Made by a program: the position numbers and the translations under genes. From assembly GCA_934635515.1 (NCBI GenBank), contig CAKTZK010000001.1, positions 1 to 51,966 on the forward strand: DNA of 51,966 bases, given 5' to 3'. The stretch's first letter is position 1, and each line of letters begins with the position of its first letter. Below the pieces are notes generated by a model that ran no database searches, was not told the DNA's origin, and saw nothing but the letters and a program-made list of their open reading frames with translations. This stretch comes from an uncultured Oscillospiraceae bacterium (GTDB taxonomy: Bacteria; Bacillota_A; Clostridia; Oscillospirales; Oscillospiraceae). Positions 8,998 through 15,664 of the stretch are shown here, in pieces.

Positions 8998-10173
8998 TTA
9001 CTTCATATCAGGATACGCCTTGCGGACATAGGCGTCAATGCGGCGGACGGCTTCCTTGAGGTTCTCGTCGGAGTTAGCGAACACAAGGCGCAGATATCCT
9101 TCGCCGCAGTCACCGAAGGCAGAGCCGGGCACGGTGACAACACCGGCGCCCACCAGCAGCTCCTCGGCAAACTCCTGAGAGGTCTTACCGAAGGCCTTGA
9201 TGTTGGCGAAGGCATAGAAGCTGCCGGCGGACTTCTTGCAGCTGAAGCCGGGAATGGCGTTGATGCCGTCGATGAGGATATCCCGGCGGCGGGTGTAGTC
9301 CGCCACCATCTGCTTGACGGACGCGTCGCTCTTCAGCGCCTCGGCGGCGGCCACCTGGGAGAAGCTGGACACGCAGGAGGCGATGGCCTCGTTCATCTGT
9401 GCCATCTTCTTGACGCAGGCGGGGTCGGGAGCAATGACATAGCCCACACGCCAGCCGGTCATGGCATAGGACTTGGAGAAGCTATTCAGCACGAACACAC
9501 GGTCACGGACCTCCGGCACCTGAGCGATGCTGAAGGGCTCCGCGCCATCGTAGACGATGCTGTCATAGGGCTCGTCGGACAGCACCCACAGGTCGTGCTT
9601 CTTCACCACTTCGGCGATGGCCAGAATGTCCTCCTTGGTCAGCACCGCGCCGGTGGGGTTGCAGGGAGAGTTCAGCAGCAGCGCCTTGGTGTGGGGCGTG
9701 ATGCACTTTTCGATATCCGCCACCATCATGCGGTAGTCGTTGTCCTCATAGGTGGGGACGGGCTTGGCGCACGCGCCGGTCAGGGATGCCTGGCCGTAGT
9801 AGTTGGGGAAGCAGGGGTCGGGCACCAGGATCTCGTCGCCGGGATCCAGCAGCAGCATCATGGTCAGCATCAGGCCTTCCATAGCGCCCACGGTGACCAT
9901 CACATGGTCGGCGGTATAGCCGTCCCAGTGGCTCTTCTGATACTTCTCCGCCACCGCCTGACGCAGCACGGTCATGCCGGCGTTGGGGGTGTAGTGGGTC
10001 TCACCGGCGTCCATGGCCTTCTTGGCAGCTTCTTTGATATAGTCGGGGGTATCAAAATTAGGCTCGCCCACCGTCAGCTTGATAGCGTCGGGATACTGGG
10101 CTGCCAGATCGAACATCTTGCGGATACCGGAGGGCGGGTAATTCCGCGCCGCTTTGGAAAATTCTCTGCTCAT
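8998..10173 (-). CDS. PLP-dependent aminotransferase, class I/II
   Basis: This 391-residue fold-type I aminotransferase is close to the aspartate/alanine/aromatic aminotransferase group. Conserved residues are visible: Asn in NSPCNPTGA, Asp200 and Tyr203 in SDEPYDS, the PLP lysine Lys234 in SFSKSYAMTGWR, and the C-terminal carboxylate-binding Arg in YLRLVFAN. It overlaps the racemase gene by 4 bases (10,170-10,173), which indicates translational coupling. In this operon it probably converts an amino acid to its 2-oxo acid before aldol cleavage or pyruvate oxidation; alanine to pyruvate is the simplest reading given the racemase. The amino-acid specificity is inference. The 100 bases between it and the aldolase gene hold no clear signal. 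Confidence 0.9.
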   Translation of the reverse strand: MSREFSKAARNYPPSGIRKMFDLAAQYPDAIKLTVGEPNFDTPDYIKEAAKKAMDAGETHYTPNAGMTVLRQAVAEKYQKSHWDGYTADHVMVTVGAMEGLMLTMMLLLDPGDEILVPDPCFPNYYGQASLTGACAKPVPTYEDNDYRMMVADIEKCITPHTKALLLNSPCNPTGAVLTKEDILAIAEVVKKHDLWVLSDEPYDSIVYDGAEPFSIAQVPEVRDRVFVLNSFSKSYAMTGWRVGYVIAPDPACVKKMAQMNEAIASCVSSFSQVAAAEALKSDASVKQMVADYTRRRDILIDGINAIPGFSCKKSAGSFYAFANIKAFGKTSQEFAEELLVGAGVVTVPGSAFGDCGEGYLRLVFANSDENLKEAVRRIDAYVRKAYPDMK

Positions 10174-11384
10174 AAGTTATAGATCCTTTCGTAATAAGAC
10201 AGCAGGGTTTGATGGATATCCAGCGCGCCGATCATCTCGCCGCCCTTCCAGTATCGGATGGGCAGACGCTGGGTGTTGGACAGCAGCACCTCATAGCCGT
10301 CCGTTCCCACACGGTCGGCCACCTCCTGGAGCGTGAGGACCTCGTCGCCCTCCCGGCCGATCAGCGTGGCCACGTCGCCCATGGCGACGTTCTCGATCTC
10401 CGTCACGTCGATCATCAGCTGATCCATGCACACGCAGCCCACCATGGGAGCGCGCTTGCCGTGGAGCAGCACATAGCCCTTGTTCTTCAGCCGCCGCAGA
10501 CAGATCATATCGGCGTAGCCCAGGGGCAGTACCGCGATGCGGGTGGGACGCTGGGCGATAAAGGCCAGGTCGTAGCCCACCCCCTCGCCGGGGGCCAGTT
10601 CCTTGACGCAGGCTACCTCCGCCCGGAGGGCAAAGGCGTCCTTCAGCTGTACACGGGCCTTGCAGACTTCGTTGGAGGAGTAGGAGCCGAAAACCATGCT
10701 GCCGAAGCGGATCATGTCCTGGTGATACTCCGGAGAGTCCAGGATGATGCCGCAGTTGGACAGATGCTTCACGGGAATATCCACGCCCCGCGCCGCCAGC
10801 ATCTCCTTGAAAGCGGCAAAGCCGCGGTACTGGTAGTGGACATACTCCTTTTCCCGCATGGCGGAGGTGGCGAAGTGCGTAAACAGTCCCTCTACGCACA
10901 CGTTGGGCAGGCCGCAGATGGCGGCCACCGTGTTGGCGCTCTGGTCGCTGACATCAAAGCCCAGGCGGTGCATGCCGGTGTCCACCTTGATGTGGATGTA
11001 GGCGGTCTTACCCTGGGCCTGGGCCTGCTGGGAGAGAGTCAGGGCCTGTTCGTAGGTATATACGCAGGGGCGGATGCCGTAACGGACGATCTCCCCCATC
11101 ATATCTAGAGGCGTATAGCCAAGGATCAGCACCTTGGCCTGGGGAGCCGCCAGCAGGGCCAGCCGGGCCTCGGAATAGGTGGCCACCGCCATCCACTCTA
11201 CACCGGACTCGCCCAGAATGCGGGCCACCTCGAAAATGCCGTGGCCGTAGGCGTTGCCCTTGATCACCGGCATCGCCATGATGGGGCGTCCCGCGTCCTT
11301 CTGAGCCAGGGCCTGAACAGCTTTTACATTGTGGACGATATTCTCCAGTTCAACATCGATCCACGCGGCTCTTGTACGGTTCAT
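10170..11384 (-). CDS. Alanine racemase family protein
   Basis: This 404-residue fold-type III PLP enzyme is slightly longer than typical Alr. The PLP lysine is Lys42 in VIKGNAYGHG (canonical VKANAYGHG). The second catalytic base region reads GVGYDLAF where Alr usually has a SYG-like motif, and GYADM stands where GYADG is common. The C-terminal substrate region VCMDQLMIDVT is present. It would interconvert D- and L-alanine or another amino acid. Its position after a transporter gene and coupling to an aminotransferase suggest catabolic use of a D-amino acid rather than cell-wall supply. The changed motifs leave open a broader or different substrate. Confidence 0.85.
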   Translation of the reverse strand: MNRTRAAWIDVELENIVHNVKAVQALAQKDAGRPIMAMPVIKGNAYGHGIFEVARILGESGVEWMAVATYSEARLALLAAPQAKVLILGYTPLDMMGEIVRYGIRPCVYTYEQALTLSQQAQAQGKTAYIHIKVDTGMHRLGFDVSDQSANTVAAICGLPNVCVEGLFTHFATSAMREKEYVHYQYRGFAAFKEMLAARGVDIPVKHLSNCGIILDSPEYHQDMIRFGSMVFGSYSSNEVCKARVQLKDAFALRAEVACVKELAPGEGVGYDLAFIAQRPTRIAVLPLGYADMICLRRLKNKGYVLLHGKRAPMVGCVCMDQLMIDVTEIENVAMGDVATLIGREGDEVLTLQEVADRVGTDGYEVLLSNTQRLPIRYWKGGEMIGALDIHQTLLSYYERIYNL

Positions 11385-11413
11385 ATCGTTTCTCCTTTTT
11401 CTGTCGCTGTGGT

Positions 11414-11440
11414 GGTATCCAGGTCATTGACCGGGATACC
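11414..11440. promoter_or_regulatory. 27-bp nearly perfect inverted repeat between nhaC and alr-like gene
   Basis: GGTATCC, one base, GGTCA, T, TGACC, one base, GGATACC forms a 12-bp dyad in the 88-base gap between the transporter stop and the racemase start. No T-run follows on the minus strand. It may be an RNA processing or stability hairpin, or an operator. Confidence 0.45.
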
Positions 11441-11472
11441 ATCGTGATATGGCAGCAGCTTTTGGGTGTCGC

Positions 11473-12927
11473 TTACTTGGCGGCGGTCTCCTCAGGCAGC
11501 TTCTTCAGCTCCTCGCCGTTGGGACCGGCAAAGCGGCGGCCCCAGCCGGTGATGGAGGCGAACAGCATAACGGCCAGCAGCGCCCAGGCGTAAACGGGAT
11601 AGAAGAAGATCTCTTCCGCGCCGATGGCGGGTACCACGTCGCCGAACAGGGCGTTGCCCTGGGCGGAGTAGGTGGCGGTCGCCAGCGCGATGGAGGTCCA
11701 GGGCAGGGTGTATGCCAGGGAGCAGGAGGAGGCATCCAGCAGATTGGCGCGGCGATAGGGGTGGATGTGGAATCTCTCGCCCATGGGCTTGGCATAGGGA
11801 ACGCCAATGGCCAGGATGGCGGGGGTGTTGACGCCGGTCATACCGGCCAGGATGGCGGACAGGATGACGATGGACAACTCCGCACCGCAGACGCCGCGGA
11901 TGACCTTGGTGGCAATGTCGATGAGGAGCTTATCGCCCTCGCCGGCCTTCATGACGCCCACCATGCCCATGACCAGCAGGCACAGGATCACGATGTCGGC
12001 CATGCCGCCGATGCCGTCCACCAGGGTACCGGAAACGCCGCCCTCGTTCAGGCAGATGATATCAGACAGGGTCAGCAGACCGGTGGGCAGCGCCACGACG
12101 ATGACAGCGGCAGTACCGGCGATGCAGGCGTAGATCACGTCGCCCTTCTTGATGGCCAGGTAGATGGTCAGGATGGCGGGGATCAGCATCAGCAGGCCCT
12201 TGGGGTTCATGTACTCAGCGATCAGGTCGTGAGGCAGGGCCTCACCGGTGACGCTGCCGCCGCCGCCGAAGAACAGGATGAACAGGATGGTTATGGCAGC
12301 GGCCACAGCGGAGTAGCGCAGGCGGGACTTCACAACGCCGGTGATGTCGGCGCCCTGGGTCATTGCGGAGCAGATGGTGGTATCGGAAACGGGGGCCAGG
12401 TTATCGCCGAAGGCGCCGCCGCCGATGATGGCACCGGCCAGGACCAGGGGATTGGCGCCCAGCAGGCAGCCGGCGGGATACAGGATGGAGATACCGGCGA
12501 TGGTGGTACCCAGGCCGGTACCGGCGGCCGTGGCGAACGCGGCGCAGGAGATGAACGCTACCAGAACGAACAGCATGCCGTGAGCGCCCACATTATAGGC
12601 GGCCCACACGATGCCCTGCACCAGACCGGCGGCACGCAGCGTGGTGGTGAAAATACCGGCAAAGATCCAGCACAGCACGGGAACGGAGGTCAGCTTCTGG
12701 GCAATGCCCTCCGCGATGGCGTCGCCATAGCGGACCTTATCCTTAGCCAGGAAGAATGCGATCATCAGGCCCACGATGCAGCAGATCCACATGGAGCGCT
12801 CCGACACGGCGTCCAACACCACGGACACGATGATCATGCCCAGGAAGATGATGAACGGCAGGAACGATACCCATCGGCCCGTATAGAATTCCAATTTCTT
12901 TCCTTCAGTCTTCATTTCAAGTTCCAT
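11473..12927 (-). CDS. NhaC-family Na+/H+ antiporter-type transporter
   Basis: This polytopic membrane protein of about 484 residues belongs to the NhaC superfamily, with roughly 11-13 hydrophobic segments. Family marks include GAIIGGGAFGDNLAPVSDTT and TGVNTPAILAIG. Members exchange Na+ for H+ or couple it to organic solutes such as malate/lactate or amino acids. I chose the ATG at 12,927 because AAAGGAG lies at the proper distance. It is the first intact gene of the long minus-strand operon, before the racemase and aminotransferase, so import of an amino acid is a reasonable guess. Its mRNA leader contains the 3' remnant of an abfD copy. Confidence 0.88.
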   Translation of the reverse strand: MELEMKTEGKKLEFYTGRWVSFLPFIIFLGMIIVSVVLDAVSERSMWICCIVGLMIAFFLAKDKVRYGDAIAEGIAQKLTSVPVLCWIFAGIFTTTLRAAGLVQGIVWAAYNVGAHGMLFVLVAFISCAAFATAAGTGLGTTIAGISILYPAGCLLGANPLVLAGAIIGGGAFGDNLAPVSDTTICSAMTQGADITGVVKSRLRYSAVAAAITILFILFFGGGGSVTGEALPHDLIAEYMNPKGLLMLIPAILTIYLAIKKGDVIYACIAGTAAVIVVALPTGLLTLSDIICLNEGGVSGTLVDGIGGMADIVILCLLVMGMVGVMKAGEGDKLLIDIATKVIRGVCGAELSIVILSAILAGMTGVNTPAILAIGVPYAKPMGERFHIHPYRRANLLDASSCSLAYTLPWTSIALATATYSAQGNALFGDVVPAIGAEEIFFYPVYAWALLAVMLFASITGWGRRFAGPNGEELKKLPEETAAK

Positions 12928-13042
12928 TACTTTTTCTCCTTTTCTCATAACAGTATTGTAGGGAAGGGGGATGTGTCTTTCGGGCGTCACCTCTTTCTCG
13001 GTTCGCGGGATTTGTTTGTATGTCTTGTGCCGTGTAAGGTCT

Positions 13043-13122
13043 TACTTCTGAATACCGGCGATGTTCTTGGCCAGCTTTTTCTTCTCCTGAATGTTCCCTT
13101 GGCGGGCGATCATAATGCGCTG
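13043..13122 (-). pseudogene. 3' fragment of a second abfD gene (last 26 codons and stop)
   Basis: On the minus strand this stretch encodes the last 26 residues of the intact AbfD at 1742-3217 without change, from QRIMIARQ to the terminal NIAGIQK and the stop, with only a few base differences. Similarity ends abruptly at 13,122. It lies in the leader between the minus promoter and the nhaC-type gene and still contains an ATG in frame (21 codons), although no good ribosome site is seen. This is a decayed or rearranged duplicate, not a working gene. Confidence 0.9.
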
Positions 13123-13182
13123 TGAACGCCTCACTTATTTTCACGATATGAAATATAATTCTGTAATGTGAAATTTTATTTT

Positions 13183-13211
13183 ATTATTGCTGTTTCCTAC
13201 AGAAATGTCAA
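13183..13211 (-). promoter_or_regulatory. Sigma-A-type promoter for the nhaC-to-etfB operon
   Basis: On the minus strand, TTGACA (13,206-13,211) and AATAAT (13,183-13,188) are separated by 17 bases. Transcription would start near 13,176 and give a leader of about 250 bases. It is back to back with the iclR promoter, so the IclR protein probably controls both. Confidence 0.72.
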
Positions 13212-13245
13212 TCCCCTATTCTGACAAAAAAACTATTGTTATGTA

Positions 13246-13274
13246 TTGCAAAATGACTAAAAGCAAGTTATTAT
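13246..13274 (+). promoter_or_regulatory. Sigma-A-type promoter for iclR
   Basis: TTGCAA (13,246-13,251) and TATTAT (13,269-13,274) are 17 bases apart, with predicted start near 13,281 and the iclR ribosome site GGAAAGGA just after. The -35 boxes of the two divergent promoters are only about 34 bases apart, leaving room for a shared operator. Confidence 0.7.
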
Positions 13275-13309
13275 GTAGCTATATTCTCATAATGCGGAAA
13301 GGAATTGCC

Positions 13310-14104
13310 ATGAAGGATAGCAACGGTTCTGTTCAATCCATTGATCGTGTATTAGACATTTTTGAAACACTCTCAGCCGCACCGCAGGGACTTACACTGT
13401 CAGATTTGGCTGCAGCCACCTCTTTACATGTGAGCACTGCACACCGACTTTTGGCCTCGCTTGCAAACAGAGGCTATGTAAGAAAAGACGCAGAAAATGG
13501 GAAGTATCGTTTAACGCTTCGGCTCTATGAAATATCCCGCCGAGTCTCGACCGTATTGAATCTTTTTTCAGCCTCTAAACCTTTGCTGGAAAAACTGTCC
13601 AACGATGTCAAGGAGATTGTGCATCTGGTGGAGCGCGATGGAAACGAGGTCGTCTATCTCCACAAATTTGAGCCGCTTTTCCGCCCCATCAGCATCACAT
13701 CGTCTGTCGGACTGCACAACCCTATGTACTGCACCGGCGTGGGCAAGAGCATCATGGCCTACCTGCCGGAGAAGGAGGTGCGCACCATCTGGGACGGTAC
13801 GCAGGTCATTCAGTTCACCCCGAAGACCATCACCACATGGGAGGCCCTGCAGGATGATCTATCCTGCGTCCGTGAGAGGGGCTATGCCATCGACGATGAG
13901 GAGCACGATTTGGGGGTTCGGTGCATCGCTGCCCCCATCTATAATTGGAACGGATCGCCTGTGGGCGCTATGAGTATTTCTGGCTCCGTAGCCAGAATGA
14001 ACTCCGCCGCGATAGATGAATTTTCACCCATGCTCAAAAGCACCGCTGGGAAGATCAGCGAGCTGATGGGCTGGAATGCAGGATGCCGCCCTATGTGTTC
14101 ATAA
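13310..14104 (+). CDS. IclR-family transcriptional regulator
   Basis: This 264-residue protein has an N-terminal winged helix-turn-helix (about residues 8-65, including LTLSDLAAATSLHVSTAHRLL) and a C-terminal IclR effector-binding domain with GVGKSIMAYLPE and GYAIDDEEHDLGVRCIAAPI. IclR proteins sense small organic acids and commonly control adjacent catabolic operons. The ATG at 13,310 is preceded by GGAAAGGA. It is divergent from the nhaC operon and likely regulates it. Codon use in the first third is AT-richer than the rest. A strong hairpin terminator follows at once. Confidence 0.92.
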   Translation: MKDSNGSVQSIDRVLDIFETLSAAPQGLTLSDLAAATSLHVSTAHRLLASLANRGYVRKDAENGKYRLTLRLYEISRRVSTVLNLFSASKPLLEKLSNDVKEIVHLVERDGNEVVYLHKFEPLFRPISITSSVGLHNPMYCTGVGKSIMAYLPEKEVRTIWDGTQVIQFTPKTITTWEALQDDLSCVRERGYAIDDEEHDLGVRCIAAPIYNWNGSPVGAMSISGSVARMNSAAIDEFSPMLKSTAGKISELMGWNAGCRPMCS

Positions 14105-14112
14105 CATAATAA

Positions 14113-14155
14113 GGAGACGGAAAGCGTCGGAGTCCAACGCTTTCCGTCTCCTTTT
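14113..14155 (+). terminator. Terminator after iclR
   Basis: A 15-bp perfect stem (GGAGACGGAAAGCGT with ACGCTTTCCGTCTCC) with a 9-base loop is followed by TTTT. It is also part of a repeat related to the element left ends at 19,236 and 22,098. Confidence 0.8.
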
Positions 14156-14256
14156 CGCACTTTCGCACAATGACACAAGGGAATATCCATCGTATGTTTC
14201 CGTTGCTCCACTGCCGTTTCCGTGCTTGGCTCACATTCGGGGTTAGCGCGCGGCGG
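14113..14256 (+). repeat. Decayed copy A of the integrative-element left end
   Basis: By eye this stretch aligns with 22,098-22,248 and 19,236-19,385. Shared features in the same order are the AAGCGT...ACGCTTT hairpin, a TTTTCGCACTTTCG-like stretch, a CAAGGGAATATCCA stretch, degenerate paired TTTGGGTCA-like sites (14,225 and 14,237), and a terminal GGCGGCGCAAAATGA. It suggests an older integration boundary. The rest of the gap to the lysR stop (to 14,342) holds only a weak hairpin at 14,318-14,344. Confidence 0.6.
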
Positions 14257-14342
14257 CGCAAAATGACCTTCTCTGTGATCAAAAGACTGGCATCAGGCGT
14301 TGACCTTTTATATGTCGAACAGAGCCTGCATGCCAGGTTCTG

Positions 14343-15221
14343 TTATTGCGGAGCTGTCTGTGCAAGGTGTTTTTTGAAAAACTCAATGAAGTGTACCGTG
14401 GCTGGAGACGCATTCTCAATGCTGCGCACCACGAGCATAATCTCCCTGTAATACTGCGGCACTGTAGGACGGCTGGTCACGCGGTAGGAATTCTTTGTGA
14501 GGATCAGCTTCCCCATATAACCGATACACAGATTATTTTCTATCAGCGAGAGGATGAGGTTATCATCGCGGCTGGTGTATTCTACCCGCGGCGAAATTTT
14601 ATTTCTCCGAAATACGCCCATAGCCTCCTTCTGACTACCCTCGTCAAAGAGGGCCGTCGGCTCAGAGCTGTAAACAGACAGAGGTATCGCCTCTGCCTCG
14701 GCATAAGAGCTGTCCTCCGGCACTACCGCCACAAATGGGTCCCGCCGCACCAGAAAGGAATCAAATCCCATGGGGACAGGCGCATCCATAAATCCGAAAT
14801 CGACCTCGTCGTGCAGCAACATCTCGGTGACGCTGGCATCATCGCCCTCGCGGATCTCAATGCTGATATTGGGATAGTCCGTCTTGAATTCCTTCAGCAC
14901 AGGTACCAGCACATGGCAGGATACGCTGGAAAAGGTACCGATGCGGATATGGCCTATTTCAAGGCCGTGCAGTCTGGCGGCCTGCTCGGCCACGGCCTCT
15001 GCCGCATCGTGCAGGCGTCGGATATAAAGGAGCATCTGCTCGCCGTCGGAGGTCAGTGTCACCCCGGACTGGCTACGGTTGAGCAGCGTCATCTGGAGTT
15101 CATCCTCCAGAGAACTGATGATCTGGCTTACAGCGGACTGAGAATAGTTGCAGTGCATGGCGGCCTTGGACATACTGCCAAGTTCAGCCACCTTCAGGAA
15201 AACAGCATATTTGGATGTCAC
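14343..15221 (-). CDS. LysR-family transcriptional regulator
   Basis: This protein of about 292 residues has an N-terminal HTH (AVFLKVAELGSMSKAAMHCNYSQSAVSQ) and a C-terminal periplasmic-binding-like effector domain beginning near IGHIRIGTFSS. I chose the GTG at 15,221 because AGAAGGG lies 6 bases upstream; a TTG at 15,242 would fall within about 10 bases of the predicted transcription start. It is divergent from PFOR copy 2 across a 440-base gap and is the natural candidate to regulate it. The effector is unknown. Confidence 0.92.
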   Translation of the reverse strand: MTSKYAVFLKVAELGSMSKAAMHCNYSQSAVSQIISSLEDELQMTLLNRSQSGVTLTSDGEQMLLYIRRLHDAAEAVAEQAARLHGLEIGHIRIGTFSSVSCHVLVPVLKEFKTDYPNISIEIREGDDASVTEMLLHDEVDFGFMDAPVPMGFDSFLVRRDPFVAVVPEDSSYAEAEAIPLSVYSSEPTALFDEGSQKEAMGVFRRNKISPRVEYTSRDDNLILSLIENNLCIGYMGKLILTKNSYRVTSRPTVPQYYREIMLVVRSIENASPATVHFIEFFKKHLAQTAPQ

Positions 15222-15257
15222 AGGAAACCCTTCTTTCTGCAAAATTACTTCTCAGCA

Positions 15258-15287
15258 ATAGTAACAGATTTCCTGCCTTCCTGTCAA
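15258..15287 (-). promoter_or_regulatory. Promoter for lysR
   Basis: On the minus strand, TTGACA (15,282-15,287) and TACTAT (15,258-15,263) are 18 bases apart, placing the transcription start near 15,251 and supporting the GTG start at 15,221. Confidence 0.65.
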
Positions 15288-15573
15288 TTTTTTGTATCGT
15301 TCCCGAAGCGGCGGAGCGCCCTGCAGACACCACCACACTGAGATTATGCCACACTTTTTCCCCTTTTGGTTATCAGTAACCGTAAAGGTGTGGTTCACTA
15401 TTTTTGATATCTCTACCGGCGCGGTGAGTCGGCACGGCGATGCGCACAAGCGAACGCTTTCTGCATTGTGAAAAGCATACAAAAAGCGGATACTCTCAGG
15501 AAAAACAGAGAAAATTCCTGTCGCCGGAAACGGTGGTATAAGAAAACGTGAAGCGGCAATTCGGATATCGTGA
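15288..15573. other. Divergent regulatory gap between lysR and PFOR2
   Basis: No gene is visible in this stretch. It contains a short dyad GGTTA-TCAG-TAACC (about 15,367-15,380) followed by AT-rich sequence, a plausible LysR-type site, and otherwise no clear signal. Confidence 0.4.
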
Positions 15574-15603
15574 TTGGCCTATGGCAGAAAAGTCCGCTAT
15601 AAT
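15574..15603 (+). promoter_or_regulatory. Promoter for PFOR copy 2
   Basis: TTGGCC (15,574-15,579) and a consensus TATAAT (15,598-15,603) are 18 bases apart, giving a leader of about 55 bases before AAGGAG and the ATG at 15,665. The poor -35 box fits activation by a regulator such as the divergent LysR protein. Confidence 0.65.
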
Positions 15604-15664
15604 CGGGACAAAGACCAAGGGCGCACTGCGCCGCATGGGATTACGTAATGAAGGAGAGTACATT

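Noticed and set aside
14108..14256. Hairpin family read as a CRISPR or simple terminator repeat
   Set aside because: Copies are kilobases apart, differ in sequence, and extend beyond the hairpin into element-arm sequence. No spaced repeat array exists anywhere in the window.
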